From positions 1 to 64,000 of the forward strand of contig URKQ01000012.1 of assembly GCA_900548455.1 (NCBI GenBank): a stretch of 64,000 bases of DNA, written 5' to 3'. This document shows, one piece after another, positions 51,995 through 61,330 of this stretch (positions within the stretch are counted from its first letter, which is position 1; the number at the start of each line of letters is the position of its first letter). The position numbers and the translations under genes were made by a program. The notes below the pieces were generated by a model, which worked only from the letters and a program-made list of their open reading frames with translations, was not told the origin of the DNA and searched no databases. Origin of the DNA: an uncultured Clostridium sp. Lineage in GTDB: Bacteria; Bacillota; Clostridia; Clostridiales; Clostridiaceae.

Positions 51995-52240
51995 ATGGCG
52001 TCTTTAAGTTACTGTGTAGATTGTCAAAGAGTTTTCAAATCCAATGATAAGTGTGAATATTGTAGTTCTAATAATTTAAAAGAGTTAAGGAAAGGAACCT
52101 CTGTAAATATTATAGGAACTAAGAATAAAGGACAAGTTTTCAAGATAAAAGATGGAATAGTAAGTTTAATATTAATAACCGAATCAAAGGAAAGAATTGT
52201 TAAAGAGTATGATGCTGAAAGCTTAAAAAAGATATTGTAG
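51995..52240 (+). CDS. Small zinc-ribbon protein
   Basis: An 81-residue protein with two CxxC pairs (CVDC and CEYC, residues about 7-23) that form a likely zinc ribbon, followed by a beta-rich domain with a KGQVFKIKDG segment. It is not a recognised family. TTAGGAGGAGAAGTAAAAA precedes ATG 51995, so it is translated. A terminator follows, making this a single-gene unit between the amidohydrolase and the two-component system. Confidence 0.7.
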   Translation: MASLSYCVDCQRVFKSNDKCEYCSSNNLKELRKGTSVNIIGTKNKGQVFKIKDGIVSLILITESKERIVKEYDAESLKKIL

Positions 52241-52245
52241 AATAT

Positions 52246-52285
52246 AAAAGGTATTGCAAATGTTGAATTGCAATACCTTTTATAT
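52246..52285 (+). terminator. Intrinsic terminator after the zinc-ribbon gene
   Basis: AAAAGGTATTGCAA and TTGCAATACCTTTT form a perfect 14-bp stem, then ATATTT. Confidence 0.88.
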
Positions 52286-52381
52286 TTGGCTCTGTATGTT
52301 CCATTGTTGCAGACAATATATTTTTTATATACACTATCTATATAAAGGGTAATTACTATATTTTTTAGGAGGCAATTAATT

Positions 52382-53050
52382 ATGGAAAAAATATTTATTA
52401 TAGAAGATGAAGATAAGATAAGGGAACAGCTCACAACATTTTTAAAAAGATATGGATATGAAGCTATGTCTTCAACTAATTTTGAAAATATAACGGAAGA
52501 AGTATTAAATTCAGAACCATCCTTAATACTTCTTGATATAAATCTACCTTATTTCGATGGATACTATGTATGTAGAGAAATAAGAAAAAAATCTAATGTG
52601 CCAATAATAGTAGTTACTAGTAGAGATAGTGATATGGATGAACTTATGAGCATGAATTTAGGAGCTGATGACTTTGTAACGAAGCCTTATAATACTCAAA
52701 TTTTATTAGCTAGAATATCATCTATACTAAAGCGAACATATCACAATAATGATGTGGAAATAATGATTCATAAAGATTTGAAATATAATATTTCCACTAG
52801 CGAGATGAGTATTAAAGAAAACATTGTAGAACTTACCAAAAACGAAAGCAAGATATTAAATATTCTAATGAAAAATAAGGAAAAGATAGTATCCAGAGAT
52901 GAAATAATTAAAGCTTTGTGGCAGTCAGACGAATTCATAGACGATAATACTCTAACTGTGAATATCAATAGACTGAGAAGAAAGATTGAAGATATAGGGG
53001 GAGAAGGATATCTACAAACTAAGCGTGGACAAGGATATATGTTAGGATAA
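52382..53050 (+). CDS. OmpR-family response regulator, BceR-like
   Basis: A 222-residue two-domain regulator. The receiver has the acidic pocket EDED near residues 8-11, the phosphorylation aspartate in LLDINLP (about residue 55) and a lysine in FVTKPYN. The C-terminal winged helix ends ALWQSDEFIDDNTLTVNINR-LRRKI and KRGQGYML. It pairs with the next gene, a small intramembrane-sensing histidine kinase, and with a BceAB-type transporter, a set that detects and resists peptide antibiotics. TTAGGAGGCAATTAATT precedes ATG 52382. Confidence 0.92.
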   Translation: MEKIFIIEDEDKIREQLTTFLKRYGYEAMSSTNFENITEEVLNSEPSLILLDINLPYFDGYYVCREIRKKSNVPIIVVTSRDSDMDELMSMNLGADDFVTKPYNTQILLARISSILKRTYHNNDVEIMIHKDLKYNISTSEMSIKENIVELTKNESKILNILMKNKEKIVSRDEIIKALWQSDEFIDDNTLTVNINRLRRKIEDIGGEGYLQTKRGQGYMLG

Positions 53051-53070
53051 AGTTTTGGAGGAAAAGTTAT

Positions 53071-54093
53071 ATGAATTTTAAAGAATATTTTAAAGGCAAA
53101 ATTACGTTTATTTTTCTAAATATTCTTGGAGCTGTAATGTCAGCCACCCTTTTAAGTGTATTGAGTGTAGATTTTTATGCAATAATATTTATCTTTATTA
53201 TTACAGTAGTATGTAGTTCACTATTTTATATTTATGATTTTTCTATAAAAAAGAAATATTATGATGAAGTTTTTGATACTTTGGAAAAATTGGACAAAAA
53301 ATATCTTATTTCCGAGGTAATAAAAGAACCAAGTTTTTTAGAGGGGAAAATTGTTTATGAACTACTAAGGCAAAGTGATAAAGCTATGAGTGATGAAGTG
53401 GCTAAGTATAAAATTTCTACGGGGGAATATAGGGAGTATATTGAACTATGGGTTCATGAAATAAAAACACCTATTGCAGCATCCAGGTTAATTATTGATA
53501 ATAATCGCAATGAAGTAACGGAAAGTGTAGAAGAAGAAATTGAAAAGGTGGAAAACTATATAGAACAAGTTTTATTTTATAGTAGGAGTAATAGCGTTGA
53601 AAAAGACTATTCAATTAGAAAAATTTTCTTAAAGGATAGTATAAACTCTGTTATTAGAAGAAATGCTAATAGTTTTATTGAAAAGAACATAAATATAAAT
53701 CTTGGGGAACTTAATGAGTGGGTATACTCTGATTCTAAATGGTTAGATTTTATTTTAAATCAAATTATATCAAATTCAATTAAGTATATGGAGAAAAGCA
53801 ACTCTGTATTAAAGGTATATTGTGACAATGAAGAAAATGATGTTATTTTGAGAATTGTGGATAATGGAATAGGAATTAGTGAAAAATCTTTACACAAGGT
53901 TTTTGATAAAGGTTTTACAGGAGAAAATGGTAGGAGATTTGGAAAATCTACTGGCATAGGACTATATTTGTGTAAAAAACTTTGCGATAAATTAGGACTT
54001 GGAATAAATATAAAATCAATTGAAGGGCAAGGTACAGAAGTTTCTATATTATTTCCAAAGAATTTAATGATTATGGAGACTTTAGATCATTAA
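53071..54093 (+). CDS. Intramembrane-sensing histidine kinase, BceS-like
   Basis: A 340-residue kinase with two N-terminal membrane helices (about 12-32 and 38-56) and almost no extracellular loop, the mark of BceS-type kinases that sense through their ABC transporter. The H-box is WVHEIKTPIAAS (His about 128), followed by the N-box ISNSIKYMEKSN, G1 box VDNGIGIS and G2 box GKSTGIGLYL. It lies 20 bases after the response regulator, in one operon with it. Confidence 0.93.
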   Translation: MNFKEYFKGKITFIFLNILGAVMSATLLSVLSVDFYAIIFIFIITVVCSSLFYIYDFSIKKKYYDEVFDTLEKLDKKYLISEVIKEPSFLEGKIVYELLRQSDKAMSDEVAKYKISTGEYREYIELWVHEIKTPIAASRLIIDNNRNEVTESVEEEIEKVENYIEQVLFYSRSNSVEKDYSIRKIFLKDSINSVIRRNANSFIEKNININLGELNEWVYSDSKWLDFILNQIISNSIKYMEKSNSVLKVYCDNEENDVILRIVDNGIGISEKSLHKVFDKGFTGENGRRFGKSTGIGLYLCKKLCDKLGLGINIKSIEGQGTEVSILFPKNLMIMETLDH

Positions 54094-54097
54094 AGAT

Positions 54098-54135
54098 GAA
54101 ACTAACAATTTTGTAAGGTTGTCGTTAGTTTATTC
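54098..54135 (+). terminator. Possible hairpin between kinase and transporter genes
   Basis: GAAACTAAC and GTTAGTTTATTC can pair across a 17-base loop. This may be a weak terminator; the following 60 bases would then hold a promoter for the transporter, which in known systems is induced by the response regulator. Confidence 0.45.
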
Positions 54136-54196
54136 TATGGATGAACATTTTCCAAAACTGTACTATATAGTTATGGAAGATGAAGGAGGAAACAAA

Positions 54197-54967
54197 ATGA
54201 ATAGTGAAGTTTTAAAAGTGAAAAATATAGAAAAATATTATGGGAGTAAAAATAACATTACTAAAGCAATAGATAATATTAGTTTCTCTGTAGAAGAAGG
54301 GGAATTTGTTGGGATTATGGGAGCTTCTGGAAGTGGAAAAACTACACTTTTAAATTGTATCTCAACTATAGATAGAGTAACTAGTGGACATATCTATATT
54401 GGTGACAGAGAAGTAACATCATTAAAGTCAAAGCAGTTATCTAAATTTAGAAGAGATGAACTTGGATTTATATTTCAAGATTTTAATCTTTTAGATACTT
54501 TAACAGCTTATGAAAATATTTCTCTTGCCCTTACCATAGGGAAAGTTAAATATGAAGAAATTGATAAAAGAATTAAAGAAGTAGCATCAAAACTTAATAT
54601 AGAAGATGTTTTAAATAAGTATCCCTATGAGATGTCAGGTGGACAAAAACAAAGAGTAGCTTCAGCAAGGGCTATTATAACTCATCCTGAATTAGTTTTG
54701 GCAGATGAGCCTACAGGGGCCTTAGATTCAAAATCAGCAAAACTTTTATTAGACAGTCTAGAAAACCTCAATAAAGAGTTAAAAACAACTATCTTAATGG
54801 TAACCCATGACTCATTTACAGCAAGTTATGCTAGTAGAATTTTATTTATTAAAGATGGAAGGATATTTAATGAATTAAATAGAGGAAATGATTCAAGAAA
54901 GGAGTTCTTCAATAAAATAATTGAAGTAATAACTTTACTTGGAGGTGACCAAAGAGATGTATTTTAA
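54197..54967 (+). CDS. ABC transporter ATP-binding protein, BceA-like
   Basis: A 256-residue ATPase of the MacB/BceA/LolD type. Walker A is GASGSGKTT, Q-loop IFQDFNLLD, signature MSGGQKQRV, Walker B VLADEPTGALD and H-loop VTHD. It should drive the FtsX-like permease encoded next and act in peptide antibiotic resistance and sensing with the two-component system. ATG 54197 follows GATGAAGGAGGAAAC; an in-frame upstream start at 54119 is unsupported. It overlaps the permease gene by 11 bases. Confidence 0.93.
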   Translation: MNSEVLKVKNIEKYYGSKNNITKAIDNISFSVEEGEFVGIMGASGSGKTTLLNCISTIDRVTSGHIYIGDREVTSLKSKQLSKFRRDELGFIFQDFNLLDTLTAYENISLALTIGKVKYEEIDKRIKEVASKLNIEDVLNKYPYEMSGGQKQRVASARAIITHPELVLADEPTGALDSKSAKLLLDSLENLNKELKTTILMVTHDSFTASYASRILFIKDGRIFNELNRGNDSRKEFFNKIIEVITLLGGDQRDVF

Positions 54968-56921
54968 ACTTGCATTAAAAAATATAAGAAGAAGTTTTAA
55001 AGATTATGCTATTTATTTTTTAACTTTAATATTTGGTGTATGTGTATTTTATGTATTTAACTCAATAGGAGATCAATCAATTCTTATGGATATGAGTGAG
55101 ATGCATCAAAAGATGTTTGAAATGGTTAGTAAAGTTCTTGGAGTAGCTTCAGTATTTATTGCATTTATATTAGGGTTTTTAATTGTATATGCTAATAGAT
55201 ATTTAATTAAAAGAAGAAAAAAAGAATTTGGAATCTATATGACTCTTGGGATGGAGACAAATAAATTATCTTTAATGGTTTTTATTGAAACTATGATAGT
55301 TGGAATATTTTCTTTAATGATAGGACTTATTTTAGGGATAATAGCTTCTCAGTTTTTGTCTATAATAACGGCTAAGCTATTTAAGGTAAATCTTACACAA
55401 TTTAAATTTATTTTTTCAAAGGATGCCTTTATAAAAACTATAATTTGCTTTGGAATTATTTATTTAATAGTTCTTTTATTTAACTCTGTAGTTATTAGAA
55501 AAGTTAAATTAATTAACTTATTAATGGCCTCAAAGAAAAATGAAAAGATAAAGGTTAGAAGTTTAAAGGTTTCTGTTTTAATTTTCATTTTAAGTATTGT
55601 CTTCACAGGAACTGGATATTATGTAATTCTTAAATATGGAATGGCATTAATGGATGAAAAAGTTCTATTTGCAATTATATGCGGATGCATTGGTACTTTC
55701 TTATTTTTCTTTTCCTTAACTGGATTTTTATTAAAAGTAGTTCAAAGTAATAAAAACTTCTATTTTAAAAATCTTAACATGTTTATTCTAAGGCAGATTA
55801 ACAGTAAGATTAACACTGCATTTATCTCTATGACTTTTATATGTCTTATGCTTTTTGTAGCAATATGTACTTTTTCAGGAGGTATGGGAATTAGTACTGC
55901 AATGAATGATGATATGGAAAGTCTTACTCAATTTGATGTATGTATCTATGATGTAAAGGGTGGAGATGTTAATAATAGTCTTAAAGATAATGGGATTAAC
56001 GTTGAAGACTATGCAGAAAGTTTTGGTCAGCTTAATATGTATGATATACCTGTAAAGTATTCAGAAGTATTAACTGAAGCAGGAAAGGAAGCTGGAAAAA
56101 GCTATTATCCTATCATGGATAATCAAAACATGGGGGCAGTAAAATTATCAGAATTTAATAAGCTTATGGAGGTTTTGGGAAAAGAAAAAATTGACTTAAA
56201 TAAAGATGAATATGCAATTTTTTATGATGTTGATGACTTTAAACCTTCAATAGAAGAGATAGTTGATAAAGATACCAAAATCACAATAGATAATAAGGTT
56301 TTAAAACCTTCAAATAGAAAGGCTATTAATGCTACAGTTTATAATTCCATGATGAAGATGAATTTAGGAATGTTTGTTTTTAATGATGAAGTATTAAAAG
56401 ACGTTGAGCCGGTTCAGTGTTATTTGAACTTAAATTATAATGAAAGAGGAACTGAGCTATTAGATAAATTGGAAGATATTAAGGGAAAAGAGAATACTCT
56501 TAGATTTATGGATAGAGAAATAATTATCACACAGTCCGTTGGAATTGGAGCGATGGCTTCTTATTTAGCAATTTACTTAGGTATTATATTCTTAATTACT
56601 TCATCTGCAGTGCTTGCACTTCAACAGCTTTCTGAGGCAGATGACAATAGAGAAAGATATGGATTACTTAGAAAATTGGGAGTAGAGGAAGGAATGATTA
56701 ATAAATCTATATTAATTCAAATATTAATTTATTTTATGATTCCATTAAGCTTAGCTATTGTACATTCAATTGTTGGACTTAAAGTATCTTCTGAAGTTGT
56801 GGTTTTATTTGGAAATGGCAATATGATTAAAAATTCAATAATTACAGCTGTTTTACTCGTAATTGTTTATGGAGGCTATTTTATAGCTACTTATCTAGGA
56901 AGTAAAAAGATGGCACAATAA
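54957..56921 (+). CDS. FtsX-like ABC permease, BceB-like
   Basis: A 654-residue permease with ten membrane helices: four near the N-terminus after a first helix, a large extracellular domain (about residues 320-525) between helices 7 and 8, and three at the end. This is the BceB layout; the large extracellular domain binds peptide antibiotics such as bacitracin or lantibiotics in known members. ATG 54957 follows TTGGAGGTGACC; a start at 54939 would take in that site. The substrate is unknown. Confidence 0.92.
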   Translation: MYFKLALKNIRRSFKDYAIYFLTLIFGVCVFYVFNSIGDQSILMDMSEMHQKMFEMVSKVLGVASVFIAFILGFLIVYANRYLIKRRKKEFGIYMTLGMETNKLSLMVFIETMIVGIFSLMIGLILGIIASQFLSIITAKLFKVNLTQFKFIFSKDAFIKTIICFGIIYLIVLLFNSVVIRKVKLINLLMASKKNEKIKVRSLKVSVLIFILSIVFTGTGYYVILKYGMALMDEKVLFAIICGCIGTFLFFFSLTGFLLKVVQSNKNFYFKNLNMFILRQINSKINTAFISMTFICLMLFVAICTFSGGMGISTAMNDDMESLTQFDVCIYDVKGGDVNNSLKDNGINVEDYAESFGQLNMYDIPVKYSEVLTEAGKEAGKSYYPIMDNQNMGAVKLSEFNKLMEVLGKEKIDLNKDEYAIFYDVDDFKPSIEEIVDKDTKITIDNKVLKPSNRKAINATVYNSMMKMNLGMFVFNDEVLKDVEPVQCYLNLNYNERGTELLDKLEDIKGKENTLRFMDREIIITQSVGIGAMASYLAIYLGIIFLITSSAVLALQQLSEADDNRERYGLLRKLGVEEGMINKSILIQILIYFMIPLSLAIVHSIVGLKVSSEVVVLFGNGNMIKNSIITAVLLVIVYGGYFIATYLGSKKMAQ

Positions 56922-56942
56922 AATAAAAAAGAAAATAAAAAA

Positions 56943-57000
56943 AGAGCCCTAAAGGAAAAATAAGATGAGATAAATTAAATTCCTTTAGGGCTTAAAATAT
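56943..57000. terminator. Hairpin after the permease gene, with the T-run on the minus strand
   Basis: GCCCTAAAGGAA (56946 on) and TTCCTTTAGGGC form a strong stem. The + strand tail has few T (GCTTAAAATAT), whereas the minus strand ends in seven T after CTC. Serves the + operon only weakly, although no minus-strand gene is visible. Confidence 0.6.
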
Positions 57001-57056
57001 GTGGATATATAGTTACACAAGGTATACCATTATCCTATTAATATAGTATGAAAGAT

Positions 57057-57131
57057 GGGTTAAAATTATGCATAAAATATGGGTTGAAATTATTTATAAA
57101 TGTTGACATAAAAAACTTGAAAAGGTAATGT
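57057..57131 (+). promoter_or_regulatory. Promoter with two upstream direct repeats, serine hydrolase gene
   Basis: GGGTTAAAATTATGCATAAA (57057-57076) and GGGTTGAAATTATTTATAAA (57081-57100) match at 17 of 20 positions, offset by 24 bases. Directly after comes TTGACA (57103-57108) and, 17 bases on, TAATGT (57126-57131). The repeats look like an operator for a regulator binding on one side of the helix. Confidence 0.55.
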
Positions 57132-57203
57132 GTAATAGCAGGTAGACATTAATGTAGTTAAGAATATAGATTCTTAATTGTAACATATATAGAGGAGAGA
57201 AGT

Positions 57204-58118
57204 ATGAAGAAAATAGACTTGGAAGGATTTTTAGAAGCTACAAAGGAATCAAATATATATGGAGTAATAATTAAACAAAATGGTGCTATTGTAGGAGAAT
57301 ATCATTATGGTAAAGAGCAGATTAGACCTCAGTACTCTGCAACAAAGAGTTTTACTTCTACAGCTGTTGGAATAGCTATTGATGAAGGAATTATATCTCT
57401 AGAAGATCAGGTAATATCCTTTTTTGATGAAGAAGTGCCAGAAAATCCAAGTGAGAGACTAAAAGCATTAAAGATAAAACATCTTTTAAAAATGGCAATG
57501 GGTCATGGTGCAGGTTACTTGATGGCTGATAGTAGTTGGGGGACAACATCTAGAGATGAAGTTGAAGAGAAAAATTGGGTGAAGTATTGTCTTGAAAGAC
57601 CCATGCCGTATAATCCAGGTGATAAATTTGTTTATGATAATTCTTGTGCATATATTTTAGGAGTAATTGTACAAAAAGTAACAGGTAAAACTTTAGTGGA
57701 TTATCTTATGCCACGACTATTTGAGCCCTTAGGTATAGAGAGACCTACATGGGAAGTTTGTCCAATGGGATATAACTTTGGTGCTGGAGGTATATTTTTA
57801 AAGATAAGTGATTTATGCAAGCTTGGAGAATTATACCTTAATAAAGGTAATTGGAATGGAAGACAGATTGTTTCAGAAAAATGGGTAAAGGAAGCTTCAA
57901 TAAAGCATATAGATACGGACAGCAAAGGAGATTGGTGTAGAGGCTATGGATACCAGTTTTGGAGAGGAAAACATGATTCCTATAGAGCAGATGGTAAATA
58001 CGGACAGTACTCTATAGTAATAGAGGATAAGAAAGCAGTAATTGCTATAAATGCACATGCTGAAAAGGTTAGAAGAATAATGGAAGCTGTTTGGAGTGAG
58101 ATATGGCCTCAACTTTAA
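57204..58118 (+). CDS. Beta-lactamase-fold serine hydrolase (class C-like)
   Basis: A 304-residue cytoplasmic protein; no signal peptide is seen. The catalytic SxxK is SATK in QYSATKSFTS (about residue 47) and the YxN motif is in VYDNSCAY (about residue 149). The C-terminal part has DGKYGQYSIV, close to the HxG/KTG strand. The family includes esterases, D-aminopeptidases and EstB-type enzymes as well as beta-lactamases; without a signal peptide, antibiotic degradation is unlikely. TATAGAGGAGAGAAGT precedes ATG 57204. Confidence 0.88.
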   Translation: MKKIDLEGFLEATKESNIYGVIIKQNGAIVGEYHYGKEQIRPQYSATKSFTSTAVGIAIDEGIISLEDQVISFFDEEVPENPSERLKALKIKHLLKMAMGHGAGYLMADSSWGTTSRDEVEEKNWVKYCLERPMPYNPGDKFVYDNSCAYILGVIVQKVTGKTLVDYLMPRLFEPLGIERPTWEVCPMGYNFGAGGIFLKISDLCKLGELYLNKGNWNGRQIVSEKWVKEASIKHIDTDSKGDWCRGYGYQFWRGKHDSYRADGKYGQYSIVIEDKKAVIAINAHAEKVRRIMEAVWSEIWPQL

Positions 58119-58142
58119 TTAACTCAAAGGAGTTTACTTTAT

Positions 58143-58832
58143 ATGCGTATTAATAAACTATTAAGTAATTTTGGAATTTGTTCTAGAAAAGATGCCAATA
58201 GAATAATTGAAGAAGGTAGGGTTATAGTCAATGGGGAGCTTTGTACTAAGGGGAAATGGGTAGAACTTGAAGATGAAATTTTATTGGATGGAGAAATTTT
58301 AAAACCTAAGGAAAAGGTATATATAGCTTTAAATAAACCCAGGGGTATAACTTGTACTGCAGCTGAAGAGGTTAAAGATAATATAATTGATTTTCTTAAT
58401 TATAAGGATTATATTTTTCCAATAGGAAGATTAGATAAAGACTCTGAAGGATTAATACTTATGACTAACGATGGTGATTTAGCTAATAAGATACTAGAAT
58501 CAGATAATTTTCATGAAAAAGAATATATAGTAACCGTTGATAAAGACTTTGATGAAAAGTTTATAGATGAAATGTCAAGTGGTGTAGAGATTTTAGGAGT
58601 GAAAACTAGGCCTTGTGTAGTTGAAAGAATAGATGAAAAAACATTTAAAATTGTTTTGACACAAGGTTTAAATAGACAAATTAGAAGGATGTCAAAAGCC
58701 TTAGGATATAATGTTGAAACACTTAAAAGAGTTAGAATATTATCGGTATTATTAGAAGGAATGGAAGTAGGGAAGTGGAGATTTCTATCTCAGATGGAGG
58801 TAGAGTCTTTAAGAAATAAAATAGAGTGCTAG
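58143..58832 (+). CDS. Pseudouridine synthase, RluF/RsuA family
   Basis: A 229-residue RNA pseudouridine synthase. It has an N-terminal S4 RNA-binding domain (RINKLLSNFGICSRKDANRII) and the catalytic motif PIGRLDKDSEGLILMTNDG with the catalytic aspartate, plus the C-terminal LTQGLNRQIRRMSKALGYNV. The sequence fits 23S rRNA RluF-type best, but rRNA position cannot be read. GGAGTTTACTTTAT precedes ATG 58143, 25 bases after the hydrolase gene. Confidence 0.92.
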   Translation: MRINKLLSNFGICSRKDANRIIEEGRVIVNGELCTKGKWVELEDEILLDGEILKPKEKVYIALNKPRGITCTAAEEVKDNIIDFLNYKDYIFPIGRLDKDSEGLILMTNDGDLANKILESDNFHEKEYIVTVDKDFDEKFIDEMSSGVEILGVKTRPCVVERIDEKTFKIVLTQGLNRQIRRMSKALGYNVETLKRVRILSVLLEGMEVGKWRFLSQMEVESLRNKIEC

Positions 58833-58896
58833 AATGAAGAATGTATTTTTTACAAATAATAAGTGATAAATCTAATTATTTAAGGAGATATCTACG

Positions 58897-60657
58897 GTGG
58901 ATAAATTTGTGAAGAATATAAATTTAAATCTTTATTCTATGTTAAGGCATGGTTCAGTAGCTGTAATTGTCATGTTTACTACAGGAATATTTTTTGGAGC
59001 AAAGAATATGATGATAGCTTTTCCCATAGCATTAACATCCACTGTTATGGGAAGACAGAATTTTGGTGTAAAAACTTTTAGTAAAGCTTTTAGAATTATT
59101 CTAGTTGATATTGCCATTGTACTTGTGGCTCATATTTCTTCATTAAATATTTATTGTGGAATTATAGTTAACTTTATAGCTATATTTTTTATTATGTATG
59201 TTATTGTTTCACCCTATGACTTAACTTTTTATAAGCCCTTTATTATGTTATATGTATTTACCCAATATGCAAAGGTACCAAATTCAGAATTATATCTTAG
59301 AATTATTTCTGTCATATTTGGACTTATGGTGGTAGTTCTTGCAAGCGAAATTAAGAGAGCTAATGAAAAATCCATGTTAGGGAGTAGTGTTTTAAAGGCT
59401 TTTATGTACATAGATGAACAACTGGCAAATATAAGTCAGTGTAAATATGATAAAGAAATTGAAAATAGCTGTTCTGTACTTATGAGTGATTTAGCATATA
59501 GAATATATATTACAAGACATAAAGGATATTTAACTACTAATTTAGGGAAAATTCAATTTAAACTATTTATATCTATTGAATATTTAAATTTAGTTTTATT
59601 AAAAAAACAAATTAAAAGTGAAGAAGAGATAGATGCACTAAGGGAAATTATAAAGTGTTTTATTAACTATTCTCAAAAACAGTGTTCTTACTATGAATTA
59701 AAGGATTTAGTAAAAGAAAATATAGAAAAATTACAAGAAAAAGATATTAAATTAAATATATTAAATATTTTAGAAGGTATAGATGAACTTAATAATATAG
59801 GTAGTAGGGAAATAAATAAGATTTATGCACAGTGGGAGAGATCTGATATAGATAAGCCTAAAGTAGTATTTAAAGAATACTTTAGAAAGGATAGTATTAG
59901 ATTTAAATTTGCATTAAGAATGGCAATAGCTTTAACTTTTGCACTATTTGCTGGAGAGCTATTAGGATATTATAAGGTCATTTGGGCGATTATAACAATC
60001 ATGTCCATAATGCAACCTTATTATGAAGATACGGTAAAAAAAGCCAAGGAAAGAGTTATTGGGAATGTTCTTGCAATTGTTATTACAGGGATAGTAATTA
60101 ATTTAATAGATAATCAAATTATTACTACAATAATTTTAGTTATTTCATTATACTTATTATATGGGTTTAAAGAATATTATAAAATCTCCCTTTTTTCAGG
60201 TATGGCTTCAATATGTATAGCATCCATGACACAGGATATAAATGTTTTGATAGTTTATAGAGTTATATATGTTGTAATAGGCGTGGCTACTGTATATATT
60301 GTAAATAAGTGCGTGTTTCCTTATCATTTAAAAGATGGTATAGAGGAACTAGTGAAAAAAATAATAAGAATAAACTGTAGACTTATTAATAACATTGAAA
60401 AATACCAAATGGAAAGTAAGAAAGAACACGAGATACCAGATATTATAATTCATTCAACCTTACTTACTCAAAAATTATATTTGAGAAATCTTCAATATAA
60501 TGATGAAGGTATCTATGAATTTATAAATATTAATAGAGAATTTATTATTAATGTAGGATATAGGTCATTAATAGATAAAGAAGAAGGAAATAGAATTAAC
60601 ATTGAAGAATCTAAACAGTTATATAAAATATTTTTAAATAAAGTTAGCTGTTTATAA
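58897..60657 (+). CDS. FUSC-family membrane protein (aromatic acid exporter-like)
   Basis: A 586-residue protein with two membrane blocks, each of five to six helices (about residues 17-150 and 345-480), separated by a soluble helical region and followed by a cytoplasmic tail. This is the FUSC/AaeB architecture, related to exporters of aromatic acids and fusaric acid. The second block begins FKFALRMAIALTFALFAGE and carries the IIMSIMQPYYEDTVKKAKER-like motif. The substrate is unknown. GTG 58897 follows AAGGAGATATCTAC. Confidence 0.85.
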   Translation: MDKFVKNINLNLYSMLRHGSVAVIVMFTTGIFFGAKNMMIAFPIALTSTVMGRQNFGVKTFSKAFRIILVDIAIVLVAHISSLNIYCGIIVNFIAIFFIMYVIVSPYDLTFYKPFIMLYVFTQYAKVPNSELYLRIISVIFGLMVVVLASEIKRANEKSMLGSSVLKAFMYIDEQLANISQCKYDKEIENSCSVLMSDLAYRIYITRHKGYLTTNLGKIQFKLFISIEYLNLVLLKKQIKSEEEIDALREIIKCFINYSQKQCSYYELKDLVKENIEKLQEKDIKLNILNILEGIDELNNIGSREINKIYAQWERSDIDKPKVVFKEYFRKDSIRFKFALRMAIALTFALFAGELLGYYKVIWAIITIMSIMQPYYEDTVKKAKERVIGNVLAIVITGIVINLIDNQIITTIILVISLYLLYGFKEYYKISLFSGMASICIASMTQDINVLIVYRVIYVVIGVATVYIVNKCVFPYHLKDGIEELVKKIIRINCRLINNIEKYQMESKKEHEIPDIIIHSTLLTQKLYLRNLQYNDEGIYEFININREFIINVGYRSLIDKEEGNRINIEESKQLYKIFLNKVSCL

Positions 60658-60672
60658 AATAGGAGGAAAGTT

Positions 60673-61236
60673 ATGGGATGGGTAGAAGATATAAAAAAGT
60701 ATGTTCCTTATAATGAACAAGAGGAGGAAGATAAAAAGAGTGCTTTACTGTCAATTGAACAATTTAATAATTTATTGACAAGAGAAAATCCTTTAATTCA
60801 TGTTACAAGTTCAGGATATATTGTAAATAGAGAAAGAACTAAGGTTTTGATGGTTCATCATAATATATATAAGACTTGGAGCTGGACTGGAGGCCATGCA
60901 GATGGTGACGATGATTTGCTTTATGTAGCAATAAAGGAAGGAAAAGAAGAAACAGGATTAAATAATTTAAAAGCAATAACAAATGAAATTTTATCATTAG
61001 ACGTAATTGAAGTTCTAGGTCATTATAAAAGAGGGAAATATGTGTCAGCTCATCTTCATTTAAACCTTTGCTATCTGTTAGAAGGAGATGAGAAGGAACC
61101 TCTAATTATTAAAGAAGATGAAAATAGTGGAGTTAGATGGTTGCCAATTAATGAGCTTTCTAATTATTGTAATGAGCCTAATATGGTTAAGTTATATAAT
61201 AAATTCAATGAGAAAATTATAAAAAATAATTATTAA
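60673..61236 (+). CDS. Nudix hydrolase
   Basis: A 187-residue protein with an intact-looking Nudix box, GHADGDDDLLYVAIKEGKEE followed by TGL, where the usual leading Glu is Asp and the Arg is Lys; the metal-binding EExG part is present. Such enzymes hydrolyse nucleoside diphosphates linked to other groups. The N-terminal extension of about 40 residues and the VNRERTKVLMVHH strand match a clostridial subgroup. AGGAGGAAAGTT precedes ATG 60673, 15 bases after the FUSC gene. Confidence 0.88.
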   Translation: MGWVEDIKKYVPYNEQEEEDKKSALLSIEQFNNLLTRENPLIHVTSSGYIVNRERTKVLMVHHNIYKTWSWTGGHADGDDDLLYVAIKEGKEETGLNNLKAITNEILSLDVIEVLGHYKRGKYVSAHLHLNLCYLLEGDEKEPLIIKEDENSGVRWLPINELSNYCNEPNMVKLYNKFNEKIIKNNY

Positions 61237-61330
61237 ATGATAAAAAATATTGAAAGTATTCAGTGGAATAAGTTATTATAAGAATGAGGTTATATCAAGT
61301 GAATCCAATTGGAGAAAGAAGGAAAGCAAT

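Noticed and set aside
57204..58118. Antibiotic-degrading class C beta-lactamase
   Set aside because: SxxK and YxN are present, but there is no signal peptide and the C-terminal KTG motif is not clear. A general serine hydrolase is the safer call.
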